In this document: piece by piece, positions 39,957-51,499 of the stretch | Layout: each line of letters begins with the position of its first letter | Position numbering within the stretch: position 1 is the first letter of the stretch | DNA from: Neoechinorhynchus agilis | Taxonomy: Eukaryota; Acanthocephala | Direction of reading: 5' to 3' | Length of the DNA stretch: 64,000 bases | NCBI GenBank assembly: GCA_051530055.1 | Contig: CM121342.1 | Span: 2,418,001-2,482,000, forward strand | The notes under the pieces: generated by a model | Seen by the model: the letters and a program-made list of their open reading frames with translations, nothing else | What the model was told of the DNA's origin: nothing | The model's database searches: none | Translations under genes and position numbers: made by a program

Positions 39957-42118
39957 ATGGCTAATCAACAATCATTGCAGCAAATGCCTTCGATTGCGTT
40001 CATTCCTGCATTCGAATCTCTATGCGGATACTGTAAGGAGAATACACACACTACCTGTTATCTACAACCGAGCTCAATAACGCCACATCAAAGTGAAATT
40101 CTGTTCAATCGAGGATTTAGACGATGTGGATGTGTGTTCTAAAACAGCAATGTACATCCAATGGAATTTAGAAATTCATAAAAGTAGCCTATGTAGTTAT
40201 TTTTGAAATTAGTCGTTTAAAATCGATGCTATTCGCCAAGCTTGAAAATCTCTGAGTTTAGGTTTTAAGAAAGAAGCTTATTCCGAAACCTTTACTGACT
40301 GCGAATTTTTATCGACTTTCAAAAAGTCAGATTAACCTTTTTTTGCCTTAGTTGGACAATTCCAACATTTTGAATTTGAAATATAATTATCAATATTAAT
40401 TTTTATTTTAAAATTTCACAATAGGTTGAGTTATAACTTTTCTTTGCTTTCAATAAGTCATACAAACCTTTTTTACCTTAGATAATTCCAACATTTTGAA
40501 TTTGAAATATAGTTATCAATTAAGTGTTGAAGTGGCCATTATTAAACGGCTGATTATTTTCCTGTCGGACTTATAGATTCAACAGCTCCTCGGGAGGTAT
40601 CCGAGGATCCTACAAACTCATAACTGCATGGTTAAGGGTTTAAGTGATTTCATGCGCTTCCTTGACTCAGATAAATAAGCTGTGTGCCCAAGGAAATTAA
40701 TCAACTGTGTAAGGAAGGTTCACTTCGAATACACTATAAATGTAACCGGCTAGCCGGACTTAAGATAAAAATAATTATCAATATTAATTTTTATTTTAAA
40801 ATTTCACAAATGGTTAACTATAAACGTCTCTGGCTGTGTATTAAATTTTTTTTCAATTACCAATAAAACCGTTTATCTTAAAAGGATGACTACTGCTGAT
40901 TTATTTGGTCGATAACGAATGTTCGTGTTGCTCCCAATTTATGATGAAATGTGATCCGTTCAATTTCCGTCCATCAAGATCACATCGACGCGTTTTGAAG
41001 AGAATATTACACTATCTCGGAATCGATTCAAGCGCCGCTGTATCCATTTCGCGTTTACCCAACACAAAAGCCGAACTTGTGTACAATGCCATAAGTCTAG
41101 GTGCTCAATCACTGGATAAGTTTGAAATGAAATTCAAAGGAAAACATAAACGGTTGTTTCGAAAACTACTGAAATCAAATGAGCTCCCTCCGGTTGAATC
41201 TGTTTTAACACGTTCACAACATTTGGACTTTGACAAATGCATGGCAATTATTCTTGATAATCAGCAGTTGCGTTTATCCTGGACACGAGCGCATCCGTCC
41301 GGATATTTAAGTCCTTTAGATCCAACCACGAAAAATTTTGATCTTGAAGCCGAACTGGATTTGTACAGAAAATATGAGTCGAACGTTCATCAAAAAGCAA
41401 ACAAAACGAAGAACGATTTTTTGGAGTTTTTAGTAAAATCATATCTCACTTCCTCACGAACTAAAGAATATCTATTGAGACAAGAGCTCGAACTTGGCAC
41501 CTACCATCTACAATATATTTTAAATGGGAAGCTATTAGCTGTATCGGTAATAGATCTTATGCCAACTATTTTCTCATCGGTTTATTTCATCTATGACACC
41601 GATAAAATGTACAAGAAATTAAGTTTAGGCATTTTTTCAACGTTACTTGAGATCTACATGGTACGCGAAGCGAGGATCCACGGTGGAGGAATCAGAAGTT
41701 ATTCATTAGGACTTTACGTCCCGAAATGTCCGAAGATGCGCTATAAGGCTTCTTAGAGACAACGGCATTGGCTCCTTTTGAGAGGGGGGGAGAAACCAGG
41801 CTTCACAAGTCAATGCGAAGATATGAGCCGTCGTTTGTTCTCGATGAATTTCAATGGAGAGAAATCGACTTGCAAAGTGGCATCAAAGGAGAAGTTCGCT
41901 TCAAGGATTCTCAAACGACTAATGTGATTGAGAGCGTTCAACGTAGTGATCTGGATGCGATAATTGTTATGTTGCCCGGTTCATATATTCGAGTTCCATA
42001 CAGAACTGTCGCCGATTTTCCTCCATTTTTAAACGGTTTGAATGAAGATGCTATTCGAAAGTTCTACCAAATGGTGTCGCCTGAAATCGCTTATAATTTC
42101 GTCCTTAGATTCTGGTGA
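39957..42118 (+). CDS. ATE1: Arginyl-tRNA--protein transferase (ATE1)
   Basis: Adds arginine from Arg-tRNA to acidic or oxidised N-termini, marking proteins for the Arg/N-degron pathway. Exon 1 (39957-40141) has the CGYC cysteine pair and RGFRRCG; exon 2 (from 40904) has ECSCCSQFMMKCDPFNFRPS and, later, YHLQYILNGKLLAVSVIDLM, SSVYFIYDTD, SLGIFSTLLEI and CPKMRY of the GNAT-like transferase domain. With exon 1 joined TTC-TA|T-TTG, the 13-residue spacing from RRCG to the CC pair equals that of human ATE1. The 762-nt intron has no canonical junction but is TA-flanked with inverted-repeat ends. After CPKMRY (41744) a second interruption of about 80 nt precedes YEPSFVLDEF. It also lacks a GT donor; TA-to-TA removal, or a weak 64-nt GC-AG intron, keeps frame. 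About 439 aa. The 3' end is duplicated at 30016. Confidence 0.9.
40142..40903 (+). other. Non-canonical TA-flanked inverted-repeat intron in ATE1
   Basis: After TA at 40140 the insert starts AAACAGCAATGTACATCC; before TA at 40902 it ends GGATGACTACTGCTGATT. Reverse-complementing the end gives AATCAGCAGTAGTCATCC, matching the start at 13 of 18 positions. Excision leaving one TA gives RRCGCVFYLVDNECSCC, which aligns without gap to ATE1 proteins. The downstream exon frame is closed by TGA at 40888-40890, and no AG lies between it and the CC codons, so no ordinary acceptor exists. Inside are direct repeats (a ~40-nt AT-rich block at 40384 and 40769) and a fragment of repeat R2. Confidence 0.9.
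40575..40745 (+). repeat. Repeat R2, 3' part, inside the ATE1 intron
   Basis: CTCGGGAGGTATCCGAGGATCC followed by TACAAACTC matches R2 at 18945-18985, and a GATAAATAAGC word matches 19048-19060. The region is bordered by direct repeats of an AT-rich block (40384-40425 and 40769-40811), either a long target duplication or a tandem duplication. Confidence 0.6.
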
Positions 42119-42303
42119 TCCGATAAAATCCTTTGCGAGATTTGAATAAAGACGCGAAAAGTGACAGCGATCGTGATTTTTTTACGTTTGAAAATCACTA
42201 AAAACGTGAATAGAAACTGATCCGCATTTCGGGCAATCATCCATCATGAGAATAACAATACCCTTGAGGGCCAATGCAGTTACGTAAAGTTTTTAAAATC
42301 TTC
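41845..42303 (+). repeat. Segmental duplication, ATE1 3' end copy
   Basis: Source of the inverted copy at 30016-30460. Identity continues past the stop codon into the 3' flank until about 42303. The two copies differ by a 17-nt indel and a handful of substitutions clustered at the upstream edge. Confidence 0.92.
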
Positions 42304-42309
42304 AAAAAG

Positions 42310-43222
42310 TGTACAACGTAGAAATTCAACGAATATGAGTAAAACGAATTGATTAAAAAGCATCATCCGTTTGTTATCACGGGTTGCGTGATCGATACTT
42401 ATCACTCCAAAAAGAATCGGATGGTGCTTTACGAAATCGGCCAAAATGTGGACTTTTATAGATCTGTCAAATAAAATCAGCGAATAACGAGAAAATATCC
42501 AGTTAGTGTTGGAAGATTTTAGTGGTGATGGCCAACAAGAGCATAGCTCAATTTTGCATCGATGCAAGCGAGCGAAAAAAGATGGCAACAATGTCTACTC
42601 TTACCTTTTGCTTTAGGTATTTTAAATGCTAGATGGTTATTTGTTACATTACAAACATGTCCAAACATTTGGGATCAATTTGTTTATAACATGTTTACTG
42701 TTAATCTTATTTGAATAGAATTGCGAATAACAACTCCTTTAAAATAATGCAAACATCTTATTTGATTTTGCGATAGTTTGTGAAAATAAGGTGTAATGTC
42801 GATATTTGCTTTTGCTTTGTAACCATCGTTTAATGCATTTTGACGAAAAAAACTAACTTTCACGATAATCTTCGAGTAATTGAACTTTAAAATAAATATT
42901 GTCACTTAAGAATTTTATATTCCACCTTGACATATTGCAGAATGAAATCTTTATTGATAGTCCGAAGCATTTTTCTTTAGTTTATAAAGAAATTTGTATT
43001 TCTAATTTTTTTATGTTAAATAACACCCATAGGAATTTATGATGCTATAAAATTCCTTTGGAAATAGTCGAAAATTTATCCATTTAAAAAATAATTCTTA
43101 ACCATAAAGACTAGATCCACAAAATGTTTTTGGGTGGGCAAATTTGTATCTGTGACAACACTTCAAAACGAGAGATACCTGCGCACGCAAGAGTAAAAAA
43201 TCTACTCATAGATTGAGAAATA
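42310..43222. other. Spacer between ATE1 and DENND5
   Basis: At 42351-42468 a plus-strand frame reads HHPFVITGCVIDTYHSKKN and RMVLYEIGQNVDFYRS, which looks coding-like but ends at a stop and has no recognised family; possibly a decayed gene piece. The rest is AT-rich and holds the DENND5 promoter. Confidence 0.4.
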
Positions 43223-46200
43223 ATGCTCACGACACGAAGCCATTTGTTCGATGAATTTATTGTGTGTGGACTCGATACAAAAAACATTCGAAATAAACCA
43301 AATGAAGGTACTAAAACACTTGAGTTCACTTGATTTTAAGTAGATCGTTGAACAGGACAAAACTCAATCAACAAAAGATATCATAGTTCTGTCCTTATGC
43401 GGATTCCATTTTCAGACGGCATTATCGATGATTCTATTCGGAAATTATGCTTACCGGAGGATGTGCAAATTGAACCCACGATGCCGAGGGAAGTTAAATT
43501 TCATGCTTTCGTACTCGTGAAGGCCAATGGTACCAAACAATATGGAGGATCTTTGGTTTTCAGTCATAAAACACAATCTAATTTTATTCCAGAATTTTGT
43601 AATAAAAACATAGACTGGATTTATTCGTCAAAATCAATCAGCCTAACTAGCTCATTTGTTCTATGTGACTCTATTGAACGGATTCTGAAAATTTTACACA
43701 AATCCAATTTTATGGGCATTTCCAATAGACAATTCAGCAAATCGTTATTGGAGAAATACATTTTTATGCTTTTGTATGAAGTCGCGATGCCGAATCCTAA
43801 ATCGGCATTATTGTTTTCACTTTACCAAGAAAGTGTTTACATTTACTCACCAGGTTTGTTTTTAATTTTTGTTATCTCCTTCATGAGAAAAATATAATGT
43901 ATGGATAGCTGTAAGTTTATTGAACGTGATAGAGATCTTTTTAAAAAATTATGGAAAAACAATCAATCGCTAAGAGCGTTTTATGCCAGTGATCTTTCCA
44001 ATTTTATTCATGCATAAGAAAACGAAAAATCAACAAAATTTTAATGGTTTTTGATCAGCCAAAGATGATCCTTTGTTAATTATTCGGTATTGTGCTGCTA
44101 ATTGCTTGCCATTTTGCTAAAGAAGATAATAAAATTTTGAATTAAATCTAACAACTAATCACATAAGTAGCCTTAACACTTATAACTAAAAGTATTGCTT
44201 TATCTCTTTTAAAATAATCGCCATATTTCATATTTAGGAGATGAAAGTTTCGATTTTTTCGATATAGACATACAATCAGTCCTACAATCGTTAACTCCAA
44301 CCATCGTTTTACAACTCCTCGCCCACCTTCTAAATGAATGCAGGATTCTCGTCGTTGGATCAGGCAAGAAACTTTGATAAAGCGACAATACTGAGTGCCA
44401 TTAATTATTTAGATTACTCCCAAATAGTACCTATAACCGAAACATTGTTGATTCTTATTTATCCATTTTCTTGGCCACATACCTACGTCCCCATTGTGCC
44501 ACAATCAATGACAACTCTTTTGGAAGCTCCATTTCCTTTCATCATGGGCATTCGAATGACAAATATCGACGACAACCAGCTCCTCAAATATTGCGTCTTC
44601 AATGTGGATACCAAGTCATTGCATTGTTCAAAAACCATACCTTCTCTTCCTTTTGCTAAAGCATTATGTCAAGAATTGGAGACAACTTTGGAAATTGAGA
44701 ACAATAAAAGAGATCCTAGCACAATATTCAATACGACTTACAAGCGCAAAATCTCTTCGCTTGGGGATTTATATTACGGAGTGCGAGAAAGCCAATGCGG
44801 CTCACATTTAAGAGCGCATTTTTACAACTCATTAACTCGAGAGATATTCGTAAATTATTTTGTACAACTTCTGAACAATTTCAGTGATTATGTTGTGGAA
44901 AACAAGGACTACAGGACTATTGGAAGCCGAATGAATAGCACTTATGTTGAAAATTTTGAACGGGAAAAGTTTTTGGCTAAACAGAGCAAGTACACGCAAA
45001 CGTTCCTTTCGATGTTTACAACAACCCAAATGTTTGTTTCGTTCGTCGATTGTGTTTTGGCACCAAAGTGTAATCTACGGGATAATTTTTTGAAGGTAAA
45101 ACGCTGTAACTTTTTGCAAAGAATAAAAAAATTATATTTTTAAAAATGAAATGTTTTGTTAGAGAAAAAGCGCCAGCGTTTGAATTTTCGCAAATGCCAT
45201 TTCTGCACTATTCTTTTCTAATTGTTTACAAATATAAAAGAAAATTTTCCACTATTTAGCTATGATAGAAATTTGAAAAAACCTGAATATCTACTTGATT
45301 TCTATCTCTCGCACAAACTATTTAGATATTTAACAAGCGCCGGGAAACTTTCTTCAGTGAGCTGTCAGATGAAGTCAAGGCAGATGGAATGATATTTCTG
45401 CAGACATGTTCTCTGATCCCTAATTTGGGTTTGTATACTAAAATTATATATTAGAGTTAGTCTTCGTTTATAGCGGAAACTTTATTCCACCGATTTAATA
45501 AAATATCAGTCAAACGACAGAAACACGATTCATCGACAGATGATATCGTTTCTAACGATCGACCGATTTTTGAGTATGAAGACCTTGAAAATAGCGCGAT
45601 TTTTTCGATAAAAAGAAAAATTGGAGTATTCAAGTACAGCTGTAGACCGAGGTGAGGACTTAAAGTATGAATAATCGACGTAAACTAGAATGTTTAACAG
45701 GAAAATGGAAGGGAAGCGGAAAAGCATACGAAAAATGGCGACGTTTGACGTCCACCGAATGAGCAGCATTGATAACCGCTTTATGGGCAATGCAGCAACC
45801 CGACTTCAGTTATTGGTCGAATGCTCATTAAAGGTGGAATTTCGGGAAAATTTTTTAAAGTGCATAATTTCTATTTCAAAGAGCAAGCTGTTTTTCGTTG
45901 AATCGACTATTCAGTATTCGCATCCTGTGATCGGGTCAAATATTGAAAGGGAGGACGTGAACGAAGCAATGACAATATCCAGCATCATTGACGTACTTCA
46001 ACGGATTTGGTCTCACAGAATTCAAAGCACAAAGGTTAGATTTCGCAATAAAAATGCATAATAAGCAATATTGTTTTAATGCAAATCACCGATTTTTCCA
46101 TTCTATATAGTTATCCTTCTTTATCCGAAAACGAATTTTTTTCATAATTACCAAATAAACTATTTTATATAGGAATACTCTATAAATTTAAAGAATCTTC

Positions 46201-49200
46201 GACGCTAACCGGAAATAAACCACTTGACAAACAATGCCCATTTTCATTTGTTCTATACAAATTGCACAAAATTTTTCTAAAGACGCTAAACTTAAATATC
46301 AAACTAAAAATTTACTTCTAGAAAATGTACTTGCATCAATTGAAAATATACGATTCGATGATCTCAAAGATTTTCACTACTAAGAATGGGAATGTCTTAT
46401 ATTATAAACTTGAAATAGTAAAAGTTCGCAAAACATCACTTTAAGAGGTTAAGTCACATTAATGAAAAATTCATTAGCAAAATAAAAGTTCGATATTCTC
46501 CGATAGTTTTACGTATTTTACTTCATGGCAAAGTTAGAAAATAAAAGAAATTCTATTTATTGTTGTTTCATGTAGAAAAAAATCAAAAGCCATTTATGGA
46601 ATCATTTAAAGTTCTATGCAACTTTAAATGAAGTGGTCCATGGCAAAAAACAATTAAACGACTTAAAAACTGACCATGGTGAGTGTTCATTCTCTGACAA
46701 TTAATTTCCAAAAAATGAGTTTTAGTACTAACTTGGTGTATAATGCGTAAAAAGTTAAATCCATTTCGAGGTTTGTTCTGTGCATAGAGCACAAAAAAGA
46801 ACTAAAATATTTAAAGAATACGAGGAGAAAAAGATAGATGCATTTGGAAAGTTTTTGATTCTCAGCGAACTTGTCAGGTTTTGCTTTATCAGCTTTATTT
46901 TTTATGTTAACAATAAAAGATTTAGTTTCATCGATTTGGTAAACCCATCAAAATGGAACGATAATGATAAAGTCGAGGCGTTTATTAGACTCTGTCTTGA
47001 GTATCGCGTTCTAGATCAATGCTTTTCTTGTCTTCTATCTGAAACAGATCTTCTAAGGCTCGTGTGAAATTTAAAAATGAAATAGTCATTAACGATTATA
47101 TTAGGAGACTTTATAAGCACGATGCATTTCTTAGACAGGACAAGGAACGGGAATCGTTTTTACTTAATATGGAAGCATGTAGATTTTGTAATTACTCTTC
47201 GTTCACAAACTATTACAAAGAGTTGAGTAAGTTTGCTTAAATTTGAAAACTGTTCTCGCTCCAATTGTTTATAGATGTAAGATATCTGATAGTCATGAAG
47301 TCGTCAAGTAAGACTTTGGGTCTTAATAATGCTAAACCAATTCTGAAACTGTATGGAAGCATTAATAAAAGCAATACAATGGTGTTTCCGAATGATGTCA
47401 TGTCATTTGAAATCGAGGTTAGCGTTTCTTTTCAGAGTAAAATTTAGCTTTTATTAACAAAAATTGAATATTAAACCAAACTGATATATTTTATTTCAAT
47501 CAATCTTCATTTCTCGACTATTAACACACTCACCACCTCTCGCCGAATTCCAGCTTTTGTCCTTCCTCGACCGTCGCCATCACGCTGGCAGCATTGCCCC
47601 GTTGTACTGCTAGCGAGATATTTTGTCGAAGGAATACGCCTGCCCTTGGGTCTCCGGTTGCCTCTCAATTTCTTCGAGATATCCTGGAGCAGAGAGAGTG
47701 CCGAGCTGCCGAGCGATCCATACGTCTCTACCCCAAAGGGGACAAAATAATGGAATTTCAAGACTATTCAATTGTTTTTTCGAGTGGATGTCTATTCTCA
47801 ATTGCGAATTATTACACGCTCGAACTTTATTATTGAAATCTTCATTGCGAAAGCATTGTTTGCAAGTTGTTGAAAAAACGAGGCTGAGGCCTTGGAAATT
47901 CGCAATGAAGATTTCAATAAAACTCGAATGTGTTACAATTCGCCATTGAGAATTTTAGGACTAAATGTATTTAACCAAATGGGATCTCGTTGACGACCCG
48001 ACATTAATTGCGATTCTATTATTTTTCTTTGAACGTTAATTATGTATTTTCACCCGTGATAAAAATTTGAAATCTCGATACGCATGTGAAGGCAGAATTT
48101 GTGGAAGCGATAATGGCCATTTGTTGACACTGTAAAGATATTTTAAGCATACCTTCAAATTCATTCAAAAGCCCTTGTTAAGGTTATTAGTAGACCTAAT
48201 TTTGAGCATTATACAAAAAAATCACTGTTCTTTTTACAATTTCTAACCGAAAAAAGAAAACGGATAATTGGTGGACTTTAAATACTCCATTCGGCCAACC
48301 ATTTTACTGCAATGCGTTTTGATTTGCAAATTTCTTTCATTAAAGTTTTGGATTCCAAGAAAAGTTCAGACAAGCATCGTTGTAAAAATCTTTCAATCGT
48401 TTATTTTTACAGAGACCAAACATCGGAGAAGTTATTCTTCTTTATATGGATCATGAACATAAAGGAAGAAATAACCGTTTTAACGTCGATAGTATCACCG
48501 TGGAAAACCTTTTGACAAAAAGGACATACAAGTAGGTTAATGGTAACATTTAGATTTTTACACCATGAAATTTTTTAAGATTCCATTGTGGACATTTATA
48601 CTCTTCTTCAAGTGATCATGATTTAAGTGGAAGATATGTTTCAGCTGTGCAAGTTGGCGAGGACGAGAAAAGTAAGCTTCGGTTGATTATTATTGTTTAT
48701 TTCTATATATGGAAAAGGAAATCCAACCTTAACAGCGGATATTTTAGACAGCAATAATACGGGAATTTTCAAACGAGGTATAATTTCGTACAAAAATACA
48801 TTTTCACTTAGTTGGCAAAAATAGGGATAAATTTGACGCAAGTTCAAAATAATATCTGGCATATATTAGAAGAAACAATTCAATATTTATCATCTTATGA
48901 ACAAAGGGTATGAATGTATTTATACGTCTTATGTTCATTTAAAATATTTGCAGCCAGGAGCATTTCTTTATCTCATTCTCCAAGAAAATGGTGTAGCCAA
49001 TAGAATTCATACAGTGCTTTCTAACAAAATAAGACAGTCCTTCGGTAAGAAGAAGAAAATATGGGATATTTTCGGTGAGTTAATTTTATAATCATAATTT
49101 TTATTGTGTGTTTTTAAAAGGAGAATACGCAAATACTGCACAAAAAGCAAGGAAACAGGTTATAGGCGATCACAATTCACCTTATAGTTTACATGAAGTG

Positions 49201-49527
49201 ATATTGGCAATCAATAAGCGATTTGAACTTTGCGACAACATAACTCGTTTTTATTTATGGCTCTGTATTGCCTGGAGGTTTGAATTTTTACATTGCATAA
49301 CTTGTAGCTAATGAGCGATATAAAGAACACGAAACCTTTCAAAATGGTTTATCATTCTTTTTCACTATTTCCGATCCTCAATGAGTTTTGAATCAAACGC
49401 TTTTGTGTGTGATTCAGATTCTGCTACGATGTTCTGCAAAATGATGAGTAGATTGGAAGAACTTGCTTATTCGCCTAGCTTTCAAGATCTCGACGAGTTT
49501 TGTTCGTTTGCGAGACTTCAAGTTTGA
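43223..49527 (+). CDS. DENND5 (RAB6IP1)-like DENN/RUN/PLAT protein, multi-exon
   Basis: Guanine-nucleotide exchange factor for Rab GTPases, acting in Golgi/endosome traffic. Exon 1 (43223-43307) encodes LFDEFIVCGLDTK, the conserved DENND5 start. Exon 2 (43416-43853) carries uDENN (VKFHAFVLVKANGTKQYGG). Exon 3 (44238-44363) gives SFDFFDIDIQSVLQSL. A 49-nt GC-AG intron (44364-44412) precedes exon 4 (44413-45095), with ETLLILIYPFSWPH and TQMFVSFVD of cDENN. Then a linker (45331-45428), a first RUN domain (VLQRIWSHRIQSTK near 46020; VEAFIRLCLEYRVLDQCF at 46970), RRLYKHDAFLRQDKERESFL (47105), a PLAT domain (KPILKLYGSINKSNT, 47335) and a second RUN domain (IRQSFGKKKKIWDIFG, 49032; DNITRFYLWLC). The last exon ends FCSFARLQV at 49527. 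Exons between 45.1 and 49.4 kb are only partly resolved. An intron at 47.45-48.25 kb holds a LINE piece and a foldback. Confidence 0.87.
47520..47760 (-). mobile_element. LINE 3' fragment in a DENND5 intron
   Basis: Minus-strand frame FVPFGVETYGSLGSSALSLL, then QDISKKLRG, matches 31840-31925 of the LINE at 30.8 kb. It also shares GCCGAGCTGCCGAGCG with 28030-28330. Antisense to DENND5. Broken and truncated. Confidence 0.88.
47793..47956. repeat. Foldback element in a DENND5 intron
   Basis: Arms ATTCTCAATTGCGAATT and AATTCGCCATTGAGAAT, plus TTGAAATCTTCATTGCGAA and TTCGCAATGAAGATTTCAA, give about 60 paired bases. The loop has TTGTTTGCAAGTTGTT, the reverse complement of a variant of the AACTTACAANCAA core of other foldbacks. 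Confidence 0.85.
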
Positions 49528-49663
49528 ACATAAAAATAAATTGTAAGTTCTTTTTTAATTGATAAATTTATGCTCTAGAGAGTCTCAGGAATTTTTGGGA
49601 TTCTTCAAATGCGAAAATGGCATCACTAAAACTTCCGATCCTCCATAAATTCAAAAAAAAGTC

Positions 49664-50356
49664 TTAGAATGTATACTTCTTACAGACAGCATAAAACTCT
49701 TTTGAGCTTTTTCTGCAAGCCATCGGCTTTACCTGTTCAATGCGTGTTTTAAAATGCTTTTGAAGAAACTGTACAAAATCCTGTGATTCCGGCCCATGGA
49801 ACAACTTGAAAATCGTCGTGCCACTGTGGTGCCTTAAATACTTTCGATAATTATCAAAAACTGAAGCCTGAAGATCAACTAATCGACTCACATCAACATC
49901 GGCATTTCCGGAGACATTTGGACAAGCATCAGAAACGATTAGATCAAAGAAATCAATGCACTCAGCTCGCACAATCTTCTCAATCGCTACTTGTGCACCA
50001 TGAGTGAGAATATTGCATTTTGGAATGCAGTGAGCACCATTTACCGGTTCAAAATCTATAACGTCAATCGATAAGACCAGTCCAATTTTGGAATTGCTTT
50101 CCGTTTTCGCCGAATTCGTCCAATTCACCATGAGTTGAGTCCATGATCCGGGAGCTGCACCCACCTCTAAAACTTTCATCCCAGCCCCAATCTTGAAAAA
50201 CTTCTTCGCAGTCATTTCAATTAGTTTGTAGGCACTTCGGGCTCGATAATTGTCCTCCTGGGCTCGACGGACATATGGATCCTTAACGTGTTTTCCCCGC
50301 ATCCATCCACTTGTGGATTTGTGCCGAATCAAAAGTTTGAGCTGCCTATAATACAT
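49664..50356 (-). CDS. MRM2: Mitochondrial rRNA 2'-O-methyltransferase (MRM2/FtsJ family)
   Basis: SAM-dependent enzyme that methylates the ribose of a uridine in the A-loop of mitochondrial large-subunit rRNA. One exon, 230 aa, the family's usual size. The N-terminus is short and basic (RQLKLLIRHKS), fitting a mitochondrial targeting sequence. FtsJ landmarks: RARSAYKLIE (catalytic Lys), VLEVGAAPGSWTQ (SAM-binding motif I), LSIDVIDFEP, DLIVSDACPNVSG (catalytic Asp), TTIFKLFHG (Lys) and SKEFYAVC (Glu). The K-D-K-E tetrad is therefore complete. Converges on DENND5: only 136 bp separate the two stop codons, so the 3' UTRs probably overlap or nearly touch. Confidence 0.95.
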   Translation of the reverse strand: MYYRQLKLLIRHKSTSGWMRGKHVKDPYVRRAQEDNYRARSAYKLIEMTAKKFFKIGAGMKVLEVGAAPGSWTQLMVNWTNSAKTESNSKIGLVLSIDVIDFEPVNGAHCIPKCNILTHGAQVAIEKIVRAECIDFFDLIVSDACPNVSGNADVDVSRLVDLQASVFDNYRKYLRHHSGTTIFKLFHGPESQDFVQFLQKHFKTRIEQVKPMACRKSSKEFYAVCKKYTF

Positions 50357-50618
50357 TTAATCGTCTCGTAATCAAAAGAGTTTCAACAAAATCGTGGACG
50401 CAAATTGAGGTTTCAATATATTCGAGAATACTCTCAAAAAATGAACATTTCGGATCCAGCTCATAAATCACTCTGGAAGAATCTTATCTATAGTACAATG
50501 CTTTCCAATAGTCGGTTTGGTAGCTCTTTGAAGAAGGTACAAAAGTTACTCGAAAATTCGTCTTCTTCATGAAAATGGAGATATCGAATTTATGGTTTTC
50601 GCCAAAGCGAAATCAAGA

Positions 50619-50727
50619 AATTAATTCTATTCAGTGTTTCGTCCTCTACGTTTGACTTCAGAATTGTTAGTTTCTTTTAAATAGCAATTCTGAAGAATAG
50701 AGGACCAAACATTAATAGAATTAATTT
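50619..50727. repeat. Foldback element
   Basis: AAATTAATTCTATT and AATAGAATTAATTT form the ends; TTTCGTCCTCTA pairs with TAGAGGACCAAA and CTTCAGAATTG with CAATTCTGAAG. The loop is short. A single related arm lies at about 25435-25460. Confidence 0.8.
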
Positions 50728-50770
50728 AGAATTTATGAGCATATCTCGAAAAATTCAATGGTCTATTAAA

Positions 50771-51451
50771 ATTCTAATTTAGGACATCCCTTCCTCGACT
50801 ATTTTGTTTCCCTCTCGGCATGAAGCCACAAAGATCTCTGACATCAGAGAATTGATTGAATCACTTAATACCCTGAAACGTACGGTTATGACATTCTTAT
50901 GAGTGGCTCAGTCGGTAGTCGTTTGATAGATATGTTTTTTTCCATTCACGGCCGAATGGACACTCGCAGTCCGCCGATTTCGGTCTGGGGAGCGCTGGTC
51001 TGCGCTCAATGTCCCAAGACCGTACGGTTATAAGTTTGCAGTGGACTAATGCTCCTGATCCCAGTTTGGTTGGTCAAAGGGTTCGAATTCGTTACCGCCG
51101 ATGACACACAACCAAAGAGACGAAATACCTCGATGAAGGGAAGAGGAAACTCACTGATGAGTCCCGTATCCTCGGGGAAGTATCTGAGAATCCGGAGGGA
51201 TTCCTACAAACTAAAACCCGTACGGTCTTGGGACATTGTGCGCAGACCAGCGCTACCCAGACCGAAATCGATGGATTGCGAGTGTCCATTCGGCTGTGTA
51301 TGGAAAAAGACATATCTGTACGGTTATGAATTGGTAAATCTCTCCGGATCCTCAAAAATGATTCAATCAATTCTCTGATGTCAGAGATCTTTGTGGCTTC
51401 ATGACAAGAACGAAACAAAAAAGTCGAGGAAGGGATGTCCTAAATTAGAAT
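50771..51451. repeat. Compound long inverted repeat (~250-bp arms) around an R2 core
   Basis: Ends ATTCTAATTTAGGACATCCC and GGGATGTCCTAAATTAGAAT mirror each other. The arms continue for about 250 bp with blocks such as CATCAGAGAATTGATTGAAT, CGAATGGACACTCGCA and CCCAAGACCGTACGG in mirrored order. The ~180-nt centre is a copy of repeat R2. Solo arm pieces occur near 56528-56610 and 35160-35230, so the arm is itself a repeat. Confidence 0.88.
51060..51210 (+). repeat. Repeat R2 copy with hammerhead-like strands
   Basis: GGTTCGAATTCG, then GAGACGAAATACC (51117-51129), CTCACTGATGAGTCCCG (51150-51166) and GGGGAAGTATCTGAG (51174-51188). Strand order and spacing are as in the copy at 18850. It lies in the loop of the compound inverted repeat. 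Confidence 0.7.
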
Positions 51452-51499
51452 CAATATAACCGGCTTGCCACTAAAAACACTTAAGAGGTCTATTAAAAA

